Source: JAZDJJ01 sp043804035
GTDB taxonomy: Bacteria > Bacteroidota > Bacteroidia > Palsa-948
DNA: 18,665 bases
Reading direction: 5' to 3'
Assembly: GCA_043804035.1 (NCBI GenBank)
Contig: JAZDJJ010000025.1
Span: 1-18,665 of the forward strand
Made by a program: the position numbers and the translations under genes. Below the pieces are notes generated by a model, which was given only the letters and a program-made list of their open reading frames with translations, was not told the DNA's origin and did not search any database. Below, piece after piece: positions 1 through 7,274 of the stretch. Position 1 is the stretch's first letter; each line of letters begins with the position of its first letter.

Positions 1-130
1 TCAAAGCCGCCATGACGAACAAATGAGATGGCGGGTCAAAGCCCGCTATGACGAACAAATGAGATGGCGGGTCAAGCCCGCCATGACGAACTAATGAGAT
101 GGCGGGTCAAAGCCCGCCATGACGAACAAA
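1..130. repeat. 36-bp tandem repeat, about 3.6 copies
   Basis: Three complete units (24-59, 60-94, 95-130) and a partial one running in from the left edge. Each unit starts TGAGATGGCGGGTCAAAGCC and ends CATGACGAACAAA; the third is one base short. Within each unit GGCGGG and CCCGCC form a hairpin with a short loop. Copies differ by one or two substitutions, which indicates recent expansion. Units are contiguous with no unique spacers, so this is not a CRISPR array. The array stops six bases into a further unit, directly against the MITE-like element. No coding potential is seen. Confidence 0.9.
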
Positions 131-136
131 TGAGAT

Positions 137-240
137 AAGGGCAGTTCCAAAAATTAGTTTCGTCATTGCGACTGCGAGGCACGAAGCAGGAAGCAATCTT
201 TAATAGCAAGGACGTTTGTTTGTATTTTTAGAACTGCCTT
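137..240. mobile_element. MITE-like element with imperfect terminal inverted repeats
   Basis: The left end AAGGGCAGTTCCAAAAATTA and the reverse complement of the right end, AAGGCAGTTCTAAAAATA, match apart from a one-base gap and a substitution. An inner inverted pair, CGTCATTGCG (161-170) and AGCAAGGACG (210-219), lies within. The element carries no ORF. Related sequence recurs near 11702-11766 and as an isolated end at 16682-16701, so this is a dispersed non-coding repeat. Mobility is inferred from the structure; no transposase with matching ends is seen in the window and no target duplication is clear. Confidence 0.6.
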
Positions 241-266
241 TCAGCCATTAAATCTTATTAAGAATT

Positions 267-1766
267 TCAATTCTTTCTCTTAAGAAGATAAAGCCGAACC
301 GTTTTTAGTATGTTTTGAATATACTCATTCACTTCGGAAGAGATTTTTAGAAAGTATATTGGTATCATGTAAAGCATCAGACAAACTGATGAGCGGATAA
401 TAATATCTATATACACATTGAACAAGAAAGGGATGCAATACAAAATCACAAATGTAATTCCACTGATAGCTAAAACCAAAATACTTTTCACATCAAAGGG
501 TTGCATCTTAAATACTTTTAATATATAAAAGATTCTTAACGAATTATAGATAATAAGCGTTATCATAGTGCCAATGGATGCTCCTGTAATTCCGTAACGC
601 GGGATAAAAAAGAGGTTCATTGTAATCATCAATACAATTAGCAGTAAAGCAAATAGCAAATCATAACGGTATTTTTTTGAAGTAACAAGAATAATCCCAT
701 TCACGCCTGTTATCATATCAAATAATCTTCCCAGTCCGAGAAAAAGAAAAACATATTTTCCCAAAGCATATTCTTTCGGAATAAAAGAAAAAAGATTATC
801 AATATTCACCCACAGAACAAGAAAAAGAAAGCATCCTGATATTATGTTCATCAGTGTAACTTTTTTGTAAAGGTCAAACATCTTGTGCATTTGTCTGCTC
901 TTCCAGTATTGCGCTACTATCGGACTTGCAACCCGAGCAAGCGAACGATAAGGAATAAGCATAATAGCAGATATAAAAAAAATTGTTGTGTAAATTCCTG
1001 TTTCTTTTAATCCCAACATAGAAGCAACCATTATAGAATCAATGTTTGTCATCAGGATATAACTCATATTACTAAGTATAGCAAAGAATCCGAAGTTGAG
1101 AAGGATGCGGAACAATCGTTTTATGAGCAAACTCCATTGGGGTGTTATCAAAAGTTGTTTTAGAAAAGCCATATACAAAAGCAAAATGACAGATATAGAA
1201 CAATTAAAAGCAACATAGATAATAACAAACTCGTGGAAGGTTACCAACTTTAATGCATAAAGCGATATACTGATGGTAATAAAAAGCCGAAGAACAATTT
1301 CGTTTATAAAAGAGGGAACAACAGATTTCATTAACGAACGCAAATAGACGTCAAACAAACCGTAAAGCATTGTGGCAAGCCCCATCGGAATTATATATAA
1401 AATATATTCTACCAGCAAAGGCGAATTATCAGTGTAATAACTAATTATTGTAGATTGAAAAGTAAAAAATAAAAGAGTAACGATTAAAAATCCAAGCAAT
1501 GAAACGAATAGTATCCAAAATAAAAAACCATGATGTTGTTTATGCTTATCATTGAAATACGGAAAAAACCTAAGCGTAACCCAAGGCATACCGAGAGCAG
1601 AAAATTGTGCATACACAACAGAAATATTTATCAGGATGTTGGCAAGTCCCACTTGTTCAGTACTAAGAAAGTTTGGGAAAAGCAATATCTTGTTAAAATA
1701 TCCTATCGCAGCTCCTATGTAAGAGATGATAGTGATGCGTATGCTATCGCGTTGAACAATGCCCAT
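267..1766 (-). CDS. Wzx-like oligosaccharide/polysaccharide flippase (MATE/MOP superfamily)
   Basis: A 499-residue polytopic inner-membrane protein with roughly 12-14 hydrophobic segments along its whole length, the usual size for lipid-linked oligosaccharide flippases. The N-terminus (YIGAAIGYFNKILLFPNFLS followed by EQVGLANILINIS) has the pattern of Bacteroidota Wzx-type proteins: a first helix pair then a conserved amphipathic link. The predicted role is to flip undecaprenyl-linked repeat units to the periplasmic face. The start is the ATG that reads 'cat' at 1764-1766; a TACTTTTG box lies about 26 bases upstream. It diverges from the glycosyltransferase at 1974, consistent with a surface-polysaccharide locus. 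Substrate cannot be inferred. The superfamily call is firm; the specific role is inferred from family and context. Confidence 0.85.
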   Translation of the reverse strand: MGIVQRDSIRITIISYIGAAIGYFNKILLFPNFLSTEQVGLANILINISVVYAQFSALGMPWVTLRFFPYFNDKHKQHHGFLFWILFVSLLGFLIVTLLFFTFQSTIISYYTDNSPLLVEYILYIIPMGLATMLYGLFDVYLRSLMKSVVPSFINEIVLRLFITISISLYALKLVTFHEFVIIYVAFNCSISVILLLYMAFLKQLLITPQWSLLIKRLFRILLNFGFFAILSNMSYILMTNIDSIMVASMLGLKETGIYTTIFFISAIMLIPYRSLARVASPIVAQYWKSRQMHKMFDLYKKVTLMNIISGCFLFLVLWVNIDNLFSFIPKEYALGKYVFLFLGLGRLFDMITGVNGIILVTSKKYRYDLLFALLLIVLMITMNLFFIPRYGITGASIGTMITLIIYNSLRIFYILKVFKMQPFDVKSILVLAISGITFVILYCIPFLFNVYIDIIIRSSVCLMLYMIPIYFLKISSEVNEYIQNILKTVRLYLLKRKN

Positions 1767-1791
1767 AAAGCAATAGGAAATAAATTATGTC

Positions 1792-1799
1792 CAAAAGTA
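1792..1799 (-). promoter_or_regulatory. Candidate Bacteroidota -7 box for the flippase
   Basis: On the minus strand this reads TACTTTTG, fitting TAnnTTTG, the -7 consensus of the Bacteroidota primary sigma factor. It lies 25 bases before the flippase ATG, a plausible distance. No convincing TTTG -33 element is seen at the expected spacing, so confidence is modest. Confidence 0.35.
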
Positions 1800-1879
1800 A
1801 ATAGTTTTTAGGTATCGGTGGTTGTTGAGATTAAAAAGTCATTTACCTTTCTTCTAAAAGTCATTTTCTGTTTTGAGTC

Positions 1880-1901
1880 CGTTATTGAATAACAAATAAC
1901 G
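1880..1901. repeat. Inverted repeat in divergent intergenic region
   Basis: CGTTATT (1880-1886) and AATAACG (1895-1901) are perfect 7-bp inverted arms around an 8-base centre. It sits between the two divergent polysaccharide genes and could be an operator or simply an AT-rich dyad. It is separate from the larger dyad just downstream. Confidence 0.45.
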
Positions 1902-1913
1902 AATGTGGAAATT

Positions 1914-1949
1914 TAATGTTTGATGATATTCATTTATCATTAAACATTA
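1914..1949. promoter_or_regulatory. 15-bp-arm dyad upstream of the glycosyltransferase
   Basis: Arms TAATGTTTGATGATA (1914-1928) and TATCATTAAACATTA (1935-1949) are inverted repeats with one mismatch, which would be a G-U pair in RNA, around the six-base loop TTCATT. It overlaps a possible -7 box TATTTTTG (1948-1955) and ends 24 bases before the ATG at 1974. A T-rich run follows, so it could also terminate rightward antisense transcription. An operator or leader role is inferred from position. Confidence 0.5.
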
Positions 1950-1973
1950 TTTTTGTTTTTTCAATTTAAAAGT

Positions 1974-3230
1974 ATGCTGACTGCATCTTCAAAAATATTT
2001 CTTGTAAAACTAAAATGGTTTTTATGGAAACAACTCTCTTCTGTGTGGGATTTTATCTTACTGCTTTTTAATTTCCCCGTTTCATATAACGATGATTTGA
2101 AACAAAAAGAAAAAAAAGTTATCGTTTATCTCGGAGAACTATTGCCTCCGCGAATTTCACGTATGGCAAAATGGGTGAAACGTAGCTCTGATTTTGCAAC
2201 AGTGCTCGTTTGCAGTAAACAAGGTTTCTTTGAGAAATTTTCTGACCCGAATTTTGATTCAGTGTTCCTCTTCCGAAATGCTTTTCATCTGAAAAGAATA
2301 GTAAAACAAATTCCTAACATACATCTTATCCACGCTTTTGCTCCCAAAAGTTTTTATCCCGATATCATAAGACGAGCATTCAAACATAAATTCATCGCTG
2401 ACTATCAAGATGTGTATGGAATTTATTATGGATTGAACCCATCATTACGTTGGTTGAAAAAAGAACTCCCTTACGAAAAAGCATGCCTTGAACATGCTGA
2501 CGGAATTGTTGCACATAGTTTGGAACCAAATGTTGCTTTGAGAAAGTATGATATAAAAAAAAAACCTAAGACGATTTTCTTCCCGCTTTACTGCGATGAT
2601 GATTCCTTTTGCGAGAATAAAAAAAACATTTCTCCTGAAAATATTCATATCGTTTATGCAGGTGGCGTTGCCGGCTCTCACCGAAATCCCAGACAATATG
2701 GAAATATTCAGTTTCATTGGCTGATAGAAAAATTATCGTCACAGAAAATTCATTTTCATATTTATCCAAGCCCTTCTAACTTTCCTGCGGATTATGAAGA
2801 ATACAAGTTCATTGAAAAACAAAATATGTTTTTTCATTTTCATAATCCCATAGCACAAAACAAACTGGCAATGGAACTTTCAAAATATCATTTTGGAATA
2901 CTGCCCTTCTTTCGGGGCGACTCACAGCAGGGAGAGAACAAATATAAATTTGCCACCACACTTAAATTGTTCAATTACATTGAAGCAGGAATTCCTGTTC
3001 TTGTTTCAAAAGATATTATCTACCAGAGTTGGATCGTTGAGCGGTACAAAGCAGGAATCATTCTTTCTTCAAAAAAAGATATTGATAATCTGAAAGAAAT
3101 AATTTTGAAAATGGAATATAAAAAACTATCGGATGATTTAAAAGAAAACAGAAACAAAATTTCTCTCAGCCGAAATATTCCGAGATTGATAAAGTTTTAT
3201 GATAGAATACGACAGACCACAATATCTTAA
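1974..3230 (+). CDS. GT-B fold glycosyltransferase (family 4-like)
   Basis: A 418-residue protein with the two-lobed layout of GT-B enzymes: an N-terminal lobe starting with the strand KVIVYLGELLPPRISRMAKW (about 48-67), the HLIHAFAPKS segment (118-125), and a C-terminal donor-binding lobe starting at IHIVYAGGVAGSHRN (about 224-238). The stretch KLFNYIEAGIPVLVS (331-345) matches the donor-phosphate/sugar motif of GT4-type enzymes. The open frame extends seven codons upstream to a TTG, but the ATG at 1974 is preferred. No transmembrane helix is obvious except a weak hydrophobic patch at 22-34. Together with the divergent flippase it fits polysaccharide assembly. Sugar donor and acceptor are unknown. 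Confidence 0.8.
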   Translation: MLTASSKIFLVKLKWFLWKQLSSVWDFILLLFNFPVSYNDDLKQKEKKVIVYLGELLPPRISRMAKWVKRSSDFATVLVCSKQGFFEKFSDPNFDSVFLFRNAFHLKRIVKQIPNIHLIHAFAPKSFYPDIIRRAFKHKFIADYQDVYGIYYGLNPSLRWLKKELPYEKACLEHADGIVAHSLEPNVALRKYDIKKKPKTIFFPLYCDDDSFCENKKNISPENIHIVYAGGVAGSHRNPRQYGNIQFHWLIEKLSSQKIHFHIYPSPSNFPADYEEYKFIEKQNMFFHFHNPIAQNKLAMELSKYHFGILPFFRGDSQQGENKYKFATTLKLFNYIEAGIPVLVSKDIIYQSWIVERYKAGIILSSKKDIDNLKEIILKMEYKKLSDDLKENRNKISLSRNIPRLIKFYDRIRQTTIS

Positions 3231-3253
3231 AACTCCACAGGAGTGCTGTTTTT
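3228..3253. terminator. Candidate bidirectional terminator hairpin
   Basis: ACTCC (3232-3236), loop ACA, GGAGT (3240-3244), in the 75-bp gap between the convergent glycosyltransferase and T9SS-cargo genes. On the plus strand a five-T run follows after four bases; on the minus strand TTTT follows the stem within one base. The stem is short (5 bp), so the call rests mainly on position. Confidence 0.45.
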
Positions 3254-3305
3254 GTCGGACAATAATGAAAAAATAAACTCTGTGTAATATCAGTTATTAA
3301 GGACT

Positions 3306-4838
3306 TTATTGTTTTTGAATGATTAGTTTTTGATTTTCTGTTAATTCTTTTGATTTAATAACAACTATATAAATTCCGTTGTTTAAATTACTAATATTAA
3401 TTTGTTGTTGATTTTTTTTCAATAATTCTGACTTAATCAATTCACCAATTACATTATAAATATTCAATGTCAAATTTGCATTATTTCTATTGTCAACATT
3501 TAAAGTAATAATGTCAGATGCAGGGTTAGGATAAATGGAAATACTTGTAGTATTTGTAGCCATTGTTCCAAAAATTCCTGAGGGTGCAGTTGGCGAAACA
3601 AGGAACTCGCACAAACCAAAACCAAAAACATTATTATAGGTTTTAAAGCTTTCCTCATAGAATTGATTGTAAGGAGTTACTCCAGGAATATATTTTATAT
3701 CTGGTTGCAAAATTCGTCCTAATTTTAAAACATTGCTGGAATATCCACAATCGTATATGTGGTATATTAGTCCATCGGGTCCCAATTTTAAACCACCTGC
3801 ATATCTATAACCATAACTATGAACAAGTGTCGGCGTTAAAACGGAATTTTGTAAGTCAACCTGATACAATTCATTTGAATCTCCTGCAGTATAATAAACC
3901 GAATAATATAAGAATTTACCATTTGGGGAAAATTCCACATTATAGACGGATGGTATTGAGGAAGTATATCCTGTATTACATACTTTAACAGTATTTGTCA
4001 AAAACTGTCCGTTGATATTATCGAATTGGCAAGTAAAAACAGCGTTTGAATATTGAAGAGCAAATCCAACATTGGTAATACCTGGGATAGTGTTGGCTTT
4101 AGTATATGTAATATCCATTACTGTAGAAGCACCACTGCTAGGGAGCAGCATTTTTTGAGGTCCCATATCATAGTTACCTTGATAAGTTATTGCATTTTTA
4201 TTAATTTTATAAACAACATATTTTCTTTCAAAACCTGGATCTGGTATCAGACTAACAACAAGCCATAAAATTTGATGATTATTATCACAAGGTATTATTT
4301 TCATTCCTTCTGTAACATTGGTCGTGCCATAAATGCCAGGTAAATTATTACTTGGTCCAAATGTTTGCGATGTCGCATTATAAATCCTATAAGTGACTGT
4401 ACCAATATCAAAAGTACTAGCATCGGCCCCTGTAGCATTGGAAAAAATATAATATAGATCATAATCATTATCATATTTTAAATGAGGTACAGGAGAAATT
4501 GCTACAGGCTGACAAGAAGAAACATTAGCTCCAAGATCCATGTTGCTTACGAGTTCGTTTTGATTATTAAAAACATTTTTTCCATCAGTATAAAAAATAA
4601 GATTACCTGTTAATAAGTTTGTGACAACTGCCCATTGTTCCGAACCATTATCAACAGTTATATTATTGGGTTGTCCGTTTGGAATATTTACTACCGGATT
4701 TGATAAGTTTCCAAAATATAATGTAGCGTTGCTTGAATCTGAAAATGGACTGCCAAATATCCATATTCTGTCTTGAAGCTGAGAATAAAGATTATTACAA
4801 AATAAAACAATGAAGAGAAATAAATATAGTTTTTTCAT
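3306..4838 (-). CDS. Secreted protein with T9SS type A C-terminal sorting domain
   Basis: A 510-residue protein. Residues 1-19 (MKKLYLFLFIVLFCNNLYS) form a Sec signal peptide ending before Q20. Residues about 432-510 are a type A Por sorting domain: SIYPNPASD, then LTLNIYNVIGELIKSELL, then NISNLNNGIYIVVIKS, which directs export across the outer membrane by the type IX system and usually surface attachment. The middle (about 20-425) has repeated strand-rich segments such as KFLYYSVYYTAGDSNELYQV and GLKLGPDGLIYHIYDCG, resembling beta-propeller-like repeats; no catalytic motif was recognised. Related Bacteroidota proteins are large secreted proteins of unknown role. The promoter side was left intact when the IS element inserted about 120 bp upstream. 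Confidence 0.85.
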   Translation of the reverse strand: MKKLYLFLFIVLFCNNLYSQLQDRIWIFGSPFSDSSNATLYFGNLSNPVVNIPNGQPNNITVDNGSEQWAVVTNLLTGNLIFYTDGKNVFNNQNELVSNMDLGANVSSCQPVAISPVPHLKYDNDYDLYYIFSNATGADASTFDIGTVTYRIYNATSQTFGPSNNLPGIYGTTNVTEGMKIIPCDNNHQILWLVVSLIPDPGFERKYVVYKINKNAITYQGNYDMGPQKMLLPSSGASTVMDITYTKANTIPGITNVGFALQYSNAVFTCQFDNINGQFLTNTVKVCNTGYTSSIPSVYNVEFSPNGKFLYYSVYYTAGDSNELYQVDLQNSVLTPTLVHSYGYRYAGGLKLGPDGLIYHIYDCGYSSNVLKLGRILQPDIKYIPGVTPYNQFYEESFKTYNNVFGFGLCEFLVSPTAPSGIFGTMATNTTSISIYPNPASDIITLNVDNRNNANLTLNIYNVIGELIKSELLKKNQQQINISNLNNGIYIVVIKSKELTENQKLIIQKQ

Positions 4839-4859
4839 TTTACATTTGTCAGTAGTTAT

Positions 4860-4876
4860 AGTGCTGACTCCGCACT
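4860..4876. repeat. Small hairpin in the 5' leader of the T9SS cargo gene
   Basis: AGTGC (4860-4864) and GCACT (4872-4876) form a 5-bp stem with a 7-base loop, 21 bases upstream of the start codon and downstream of the candidate -7 box. A role in mRNA stability or translation is possible but unsupported. Confidence 0.35.
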
Positions 4877-4904
4877 TTAAAATTATATTAATTTAATTTA
4901 ATTC

Positions 4905-4912
4905 CAAATATA
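4905..4912 (-). promoter_or_regulatory. Candidate -7 box for the T9SS cargo gene
   Basis: The minus strand reads TATATTTG, matching TAnnTTTG, about 67 bases before the ATG. A TTG lies further upstream (4939-4937) with a 24-base gap, slightly longer than the 17-23 usual in flavobacteria, so the -33 assignment is doubtful. Confidence 0.35.
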
Positions 4913-4995
4913 AATATAATGCTTTTTTGATTTCATCAATTATTTATCAACTATTTTTAAAGGGGATTAGTACATTTTTCGGACTAAAATTAATT

Positions 4996-5012
4996 CCGTT
5001 CCTACGGAACGG
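4996..5012. repeat. Perfect 7-bp hairpin inside the IS, downstream of the transposase
   Basis: CCGTTCC (4996-5002), loop TAC, GGAACGG (5006-5012), within the IS between its left end and the transposase stop. It resembles the core of a unit of the 41-bp repeat near 18271-18290 (CTGTTCGTGCAGAACGG, 13 of 17 bases equal). On the minus strand it could act as part of a transposase-mRNA terminator, but no clear T tract follows. Confidence 0.5.
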
Positions 5013-5189
5013 GGAAACTTTCTTTTTTGTTTTTTCCTGATGATATTTTTTATAAGAAGCCAACCTTTATTACCGGCTCTTTGATAACTTCATCAGTATA
5101 AAAATCCTGCTTGTTCGCTGAAGTTTCCAATCACAGCCACGCAGGAAAAACGATACAAATATACAATTATTTCTAACATCCAAATTTTT

Positions 5190-6047
5190 TTAATTATTTT
5201 TTTCATTAAACAATTTCGCAAGAGTAATGGCTCTATCCTTTGAACTTAAATGCCTATGATTAAATTTCCATTCCATCTCTTTCAGATAGTAAAATAAGTT
5301 TCGCCTGAAAACACCATGAAATTTGAACATCTGTTCTTTTGCCCAGTTCCAAAAATTTTCCATCCCATTGACATGCACTTTCCCTTTGCCGTACTGTCCT
5401 TTCTTATGTTTTACAAATCGATGAATGTATCCTTTGTATACCAGTCCCTTGTAAGAAGCGAACTCATCTGTCATCATCGTACTGCCTGCCTTCACTTTGT
5501 CTGTAATCATTCGCTCTATGGTCTGTTCTGATAAATCAGACAGTAAATTTATTTGCACATTACCATTGCGTTCTCTAATCCCAAATACAGGCGACTTATC
5601 AGTTCCTCTGCCACGAGATATATAATGCTTGCGATATTTTTTATTTCGCTTACGATTCACTCCACCAAAATAACTCTCATCTGCTTCTACTATCCCTTGC
5701 AACTTATCCATCCCGGCACTCTCTGCAGCAAGCACTATGCGCAGGTCCATATAATTTTTCCATACATCAATATACCTATATCCAAATAACATGGCTGTCT
5801 TGCGAGCACTGAAATCCAAACAAAATCCAACTATACAACCGGCTATTCGTTTTACTTTTTTCTCATCTGTCTTTTTCCGAACAGTGAATTTGCTCTCACA
5901 TCTTTTACATTTTCTTCTACTATCCGATAATTTGTATAACTTCGTTCTGCGTTCACAAACAGGACAAAAAATATGACCAAAAGAGGTCTTAAAAGTGTGC
6001 CGTTTTTCTTTTTTAAGAATCGGCACGATGAAATTTGTATCTATCAT
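5190..6047 (-). CDS. IS1595-family (ISXO2-like) transposase
   Basis: A 285-residue transposase that fits the IS1595 family. An N-terminal zinc ribbon has cysteines C28-x2-C31 and C47-x2-C50. A helix-turn-helix-like stretch follows (about 62-100). The catalytic core shows D123 in EADESYFGG, D194 in MMTDEFASYKGL and E230 in HVNGMENFWNWAKEQ, the last within the family's conserved region (HVNxxExFW). The reading frame is uninterrupted, so the protein is probably active. It lies inside matched inverted repeats, with about 55 bp before its start and a longer non-coding stretch of about 228 bp after its stop. Confidence 0.93.
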   Translation of the reverse strand: MIDTNFIVPILKKEKRHTFKTSFGHIFCPVCERRTKLYKLSDSRRKCKRCESKFTVRKKTDEKKVKRIAGCIVGFCLDFSARKTAMLFGYRYIDVWKNYMDLRIVLAAESAGMDKLQGIVEADESYFGGVNRKRNKKYRKHYISRGRGTDKSPVFGIRERNGNVQINLLSDLSEQTIERMITDKVKAGSTMMTDEFASYKGLVYKGYIHRFVKHKKGQYGKGKVHVNGMENFWNWAKEQMFKFHGVFRRNLFYYLKEMEWKFNHRHLSSKDRAITLAKLFNEKNN

Positions 6048-6117
6048 AGAGGAAATTTATGTTTTGATGAACAAAATTAGTCCATTTTTTGACATAATCC
6101 CCTTTTTAAATATGAAA

Positions 6118-6139
6118 AATTTTGTTACGTTACAAAATT
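6118..6139. repeat. Perfect 8-bp inverted repeat upstream of acetyltransferase
   Basis: AATTTTGT (6118-6125) and ACAAAATT (6132-6139) flank TACGTT, starting 8 bases past the IS target duplication. A second palindrome AATGTA-ATA-TACATT lies at 6151-6165. Both lie in the 63-base leader before the acetyltransferase ATG and could be regulator sites; no clear TAnnTTTG box is present there. Confidence 0.4.
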
Positions 6140-6173
6140 ATTATTTTTACAATGTAATATACATTATACTTAT

Positions 6174-6731
6174 ATGTTATTTGACATTTCAAAATTTAAA
6201 AAAATTGGTAAAAATGTTGAGATTGGCGAGTTTGTAAAAATTATTCATCCCGAAAGAATAGAGATAGATGATTTTTCAAGGATAGATGATTTTACAATTA
6301 TCATTGGTGGTTCAGGAATTAAAATTGGAAAGTTTGTACATATTTCTTCCTATTGTTCTGTCATTGGGGGAGGTAAATTTATTATGGAAGATTTTTCCGG
6401 CTTATCTGCCGGTTGTAGGATCATAACAGGCAGTGATGATTATTTTGGAAACTGTTTAACAAATCCTTGCATTCCAATTAAGTACAGAACCCACGCATAT
6501 AAAGGAAAAGTTGTTATTAAGAAACACGCCATACTTGGAACAAATACTATTATTCATCCGAATATTATTATCGGAGAAGGTGCCGCTACTGGTTCCGGCA
6601 CAATTGTAAATAAAAATTTGGAAGGATGGAAAATTTATGTTGGTACACTTGCGCGTGTAGTACGTGACAGAAAAAGTAAAATAATAAAAGAGATGGAACA
6701 AAAGCTTTTAAAGGAAATTTATGGTTACTAG
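6174..6731 (+). CDS. Left-handed beta-helix (hexapeptide-repeat) acyltransferase
   Basis: A 185-residue LbH acyltransferase of the sugar O/N-acetyltransferase type. Hexapeptide turns begin near residue 12 (IGKNVEIGEFVKI) and continue to about 155 (IIHPNIIIGEGAATGSGTIV). An inserted loop at about 85-118 (TGSDDYFGNCLTNPCIPIKY...THAYKGKVVI) contains the His typically found near the acetyl-CoA site in the galactoside/xenobiotic acetyltransferase group. The C-terminal tail RDRKSKIIKEMEQKLLKEI is helical and charged. It probably acetylates a nucleotide sugar or lipid-linked glycan for the polysaccharide made by this locus; the substrate is not deducible. The start is an ATG; the gene begins 63 bp after the IS duplication and is followed after 60 bp by a second LbH gene in the same direction. 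Confidence 0.8.
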   Translation: MLFDISKFKKIGKNVEIGEFVKIIHPERIEIDDFSRIDDFTIIIGGSGIKIGKFVHISSYCSVIGGGKFIMEDFSGLSAGCRIITGSDDYFGNCLTNPCIPIKYRTHAYKGKVVIKKHAILGTNTIIHPNIIIGEGAATGSGTIVNKNLEGWKIYVGTLARVVRDRKSKIIKEMEQKLLKEIYGY

Positions 6732-6791
6732 TGTAATTAACGGTGTGGTTTTGTGACATCATTATATTTTTGTTTTTGAATACACAGAATA

Positions 6792-7274
6792 ATGATGATT
6801 GAAAAATATCAAAATATTATTAAGAAACATAAAGCCAAAGGAGCGATTGTAGCAATTGGCGATAACTCGCAGAGAAGAAAATTATCTAAAGAAATTGAAG
6901 ATGCAGGATTGGAATTAGTAAATGCAATTCATCCAACTGTGCATTTTGATTCTGACGTGAGAATTGGAAAAGGGTGCTACATCGGACAAGGAGTGATTGT
7001 AATTACAGGAACTAAAATTGGCAATTGTGTAAACATTCATACTGCTGCAACAATAGATCATGACAATATTATTGACGATGGCGCAAACCTCGGACCTGGT
7101 GTTCATACCGCAGGAAGAATAAAAATCGGAAGAGATGCTTTTCTCGGAACCGGAGCCATAGTAATTCCTGATGTAGTAATAGAAGAAGGTGCGATAGTAG
7201 GGGCTGGTGCAGTGGTAATTCGGAATGTAAAATCAAATACAAAAGTTGCAGGAATTCCTGCAAAAAAAATGTAA
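6792..7274 (+). CDS. PglD/NeuD-type sugar acetyltransferase lacking part of its N-terminal domain
   Basis: 160 residues. Residues about 48-160 form a left-handed beta-helix ending with the usual VAGIPAKK. H90 in TIDHDN sits where PglD/NeuD enzymes keep the catalytic base. Residues 10-45 (GAIVAIGDNSQRRKLSKEIEDAGLELV) match only the second half of the Rossmann-like N-terminal domain that binds the UDP-sugar in full-length members (about 200-220 residues); the GxGGH strand and first ~50 residues are missing. An in-frame TGA 15 bases upstream and the adjacent gene leave no room for it. Either a truncated allele or a shorter subfamily. If functional, it would transfer acetyl to an amino sugar. Its last codons contain an 18-bp perfect palindrome (7246-7263). 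Confidence 0.8.
   Translation: MMIEKYQNIIKKHKAKGAIVAIGDNSQRRKLSKEIEDAGLELVNAIHPTVHFDSDVRIGKGCYIGQGVIVITGTKIGNCVNIHTAATIDHDNIIDDGANLGPGVHTAGRIKIGRDAFLGTGAIVIPDVVIEEGAIVGAGAVVIRNVKSNTKVAGIPAKKM
7246..7263. repeat. 18-bp perfect palindrome at the 3' end of the acetyltransferase
   Basis: TTGCAGGAATTCCTGCAA is self-complementary throughout and spans codons for the VAGIPA segment, followed by eight A residues. Coding constraint on the GIPAK motif may explain part of it; a hairpin in the mRNA is possible. Confidence 0.6.

Larger units (their letters stand above)
4954..6110 (-). mobile_element. Complete IS1595-family insertion sequence with 8-bp target duplication
   Basis: The element spans 4962-6102 (1141 bp). 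Left end GGGGATTAGTACATTTTTCG; right end, reverse-complemented, GGGGATTATGTCAAAAAATG, after which both share GGACTAA and T/A-rich sequence, giving imperfect terminal inverted repeats of about 30 bp. The flanks are identical: TTTTTAAA at 4954-4961 and 6103-6110. An 8-bp duplication and a single transposase with zinc ribbon plus DDE core are what is known for IS1595. It lies between the T9SS gene and the first acetyltransferase and disrupts neither. Intact ends, intact transposase and perfect duplication suggest a recent insertion. Confidence 0.93.

Noticed and set aside
1..130. CRISPR-like array
   Set aside because: The repeats are contiguous with no unique spacers and no cas gene lies near; it is a minisatellite.
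1530..1811. Plus-strand 93-residue ORF
   Set aside because: It lies opposite the start of the flippase gene, whose long membrane-protein frame is far better supported.
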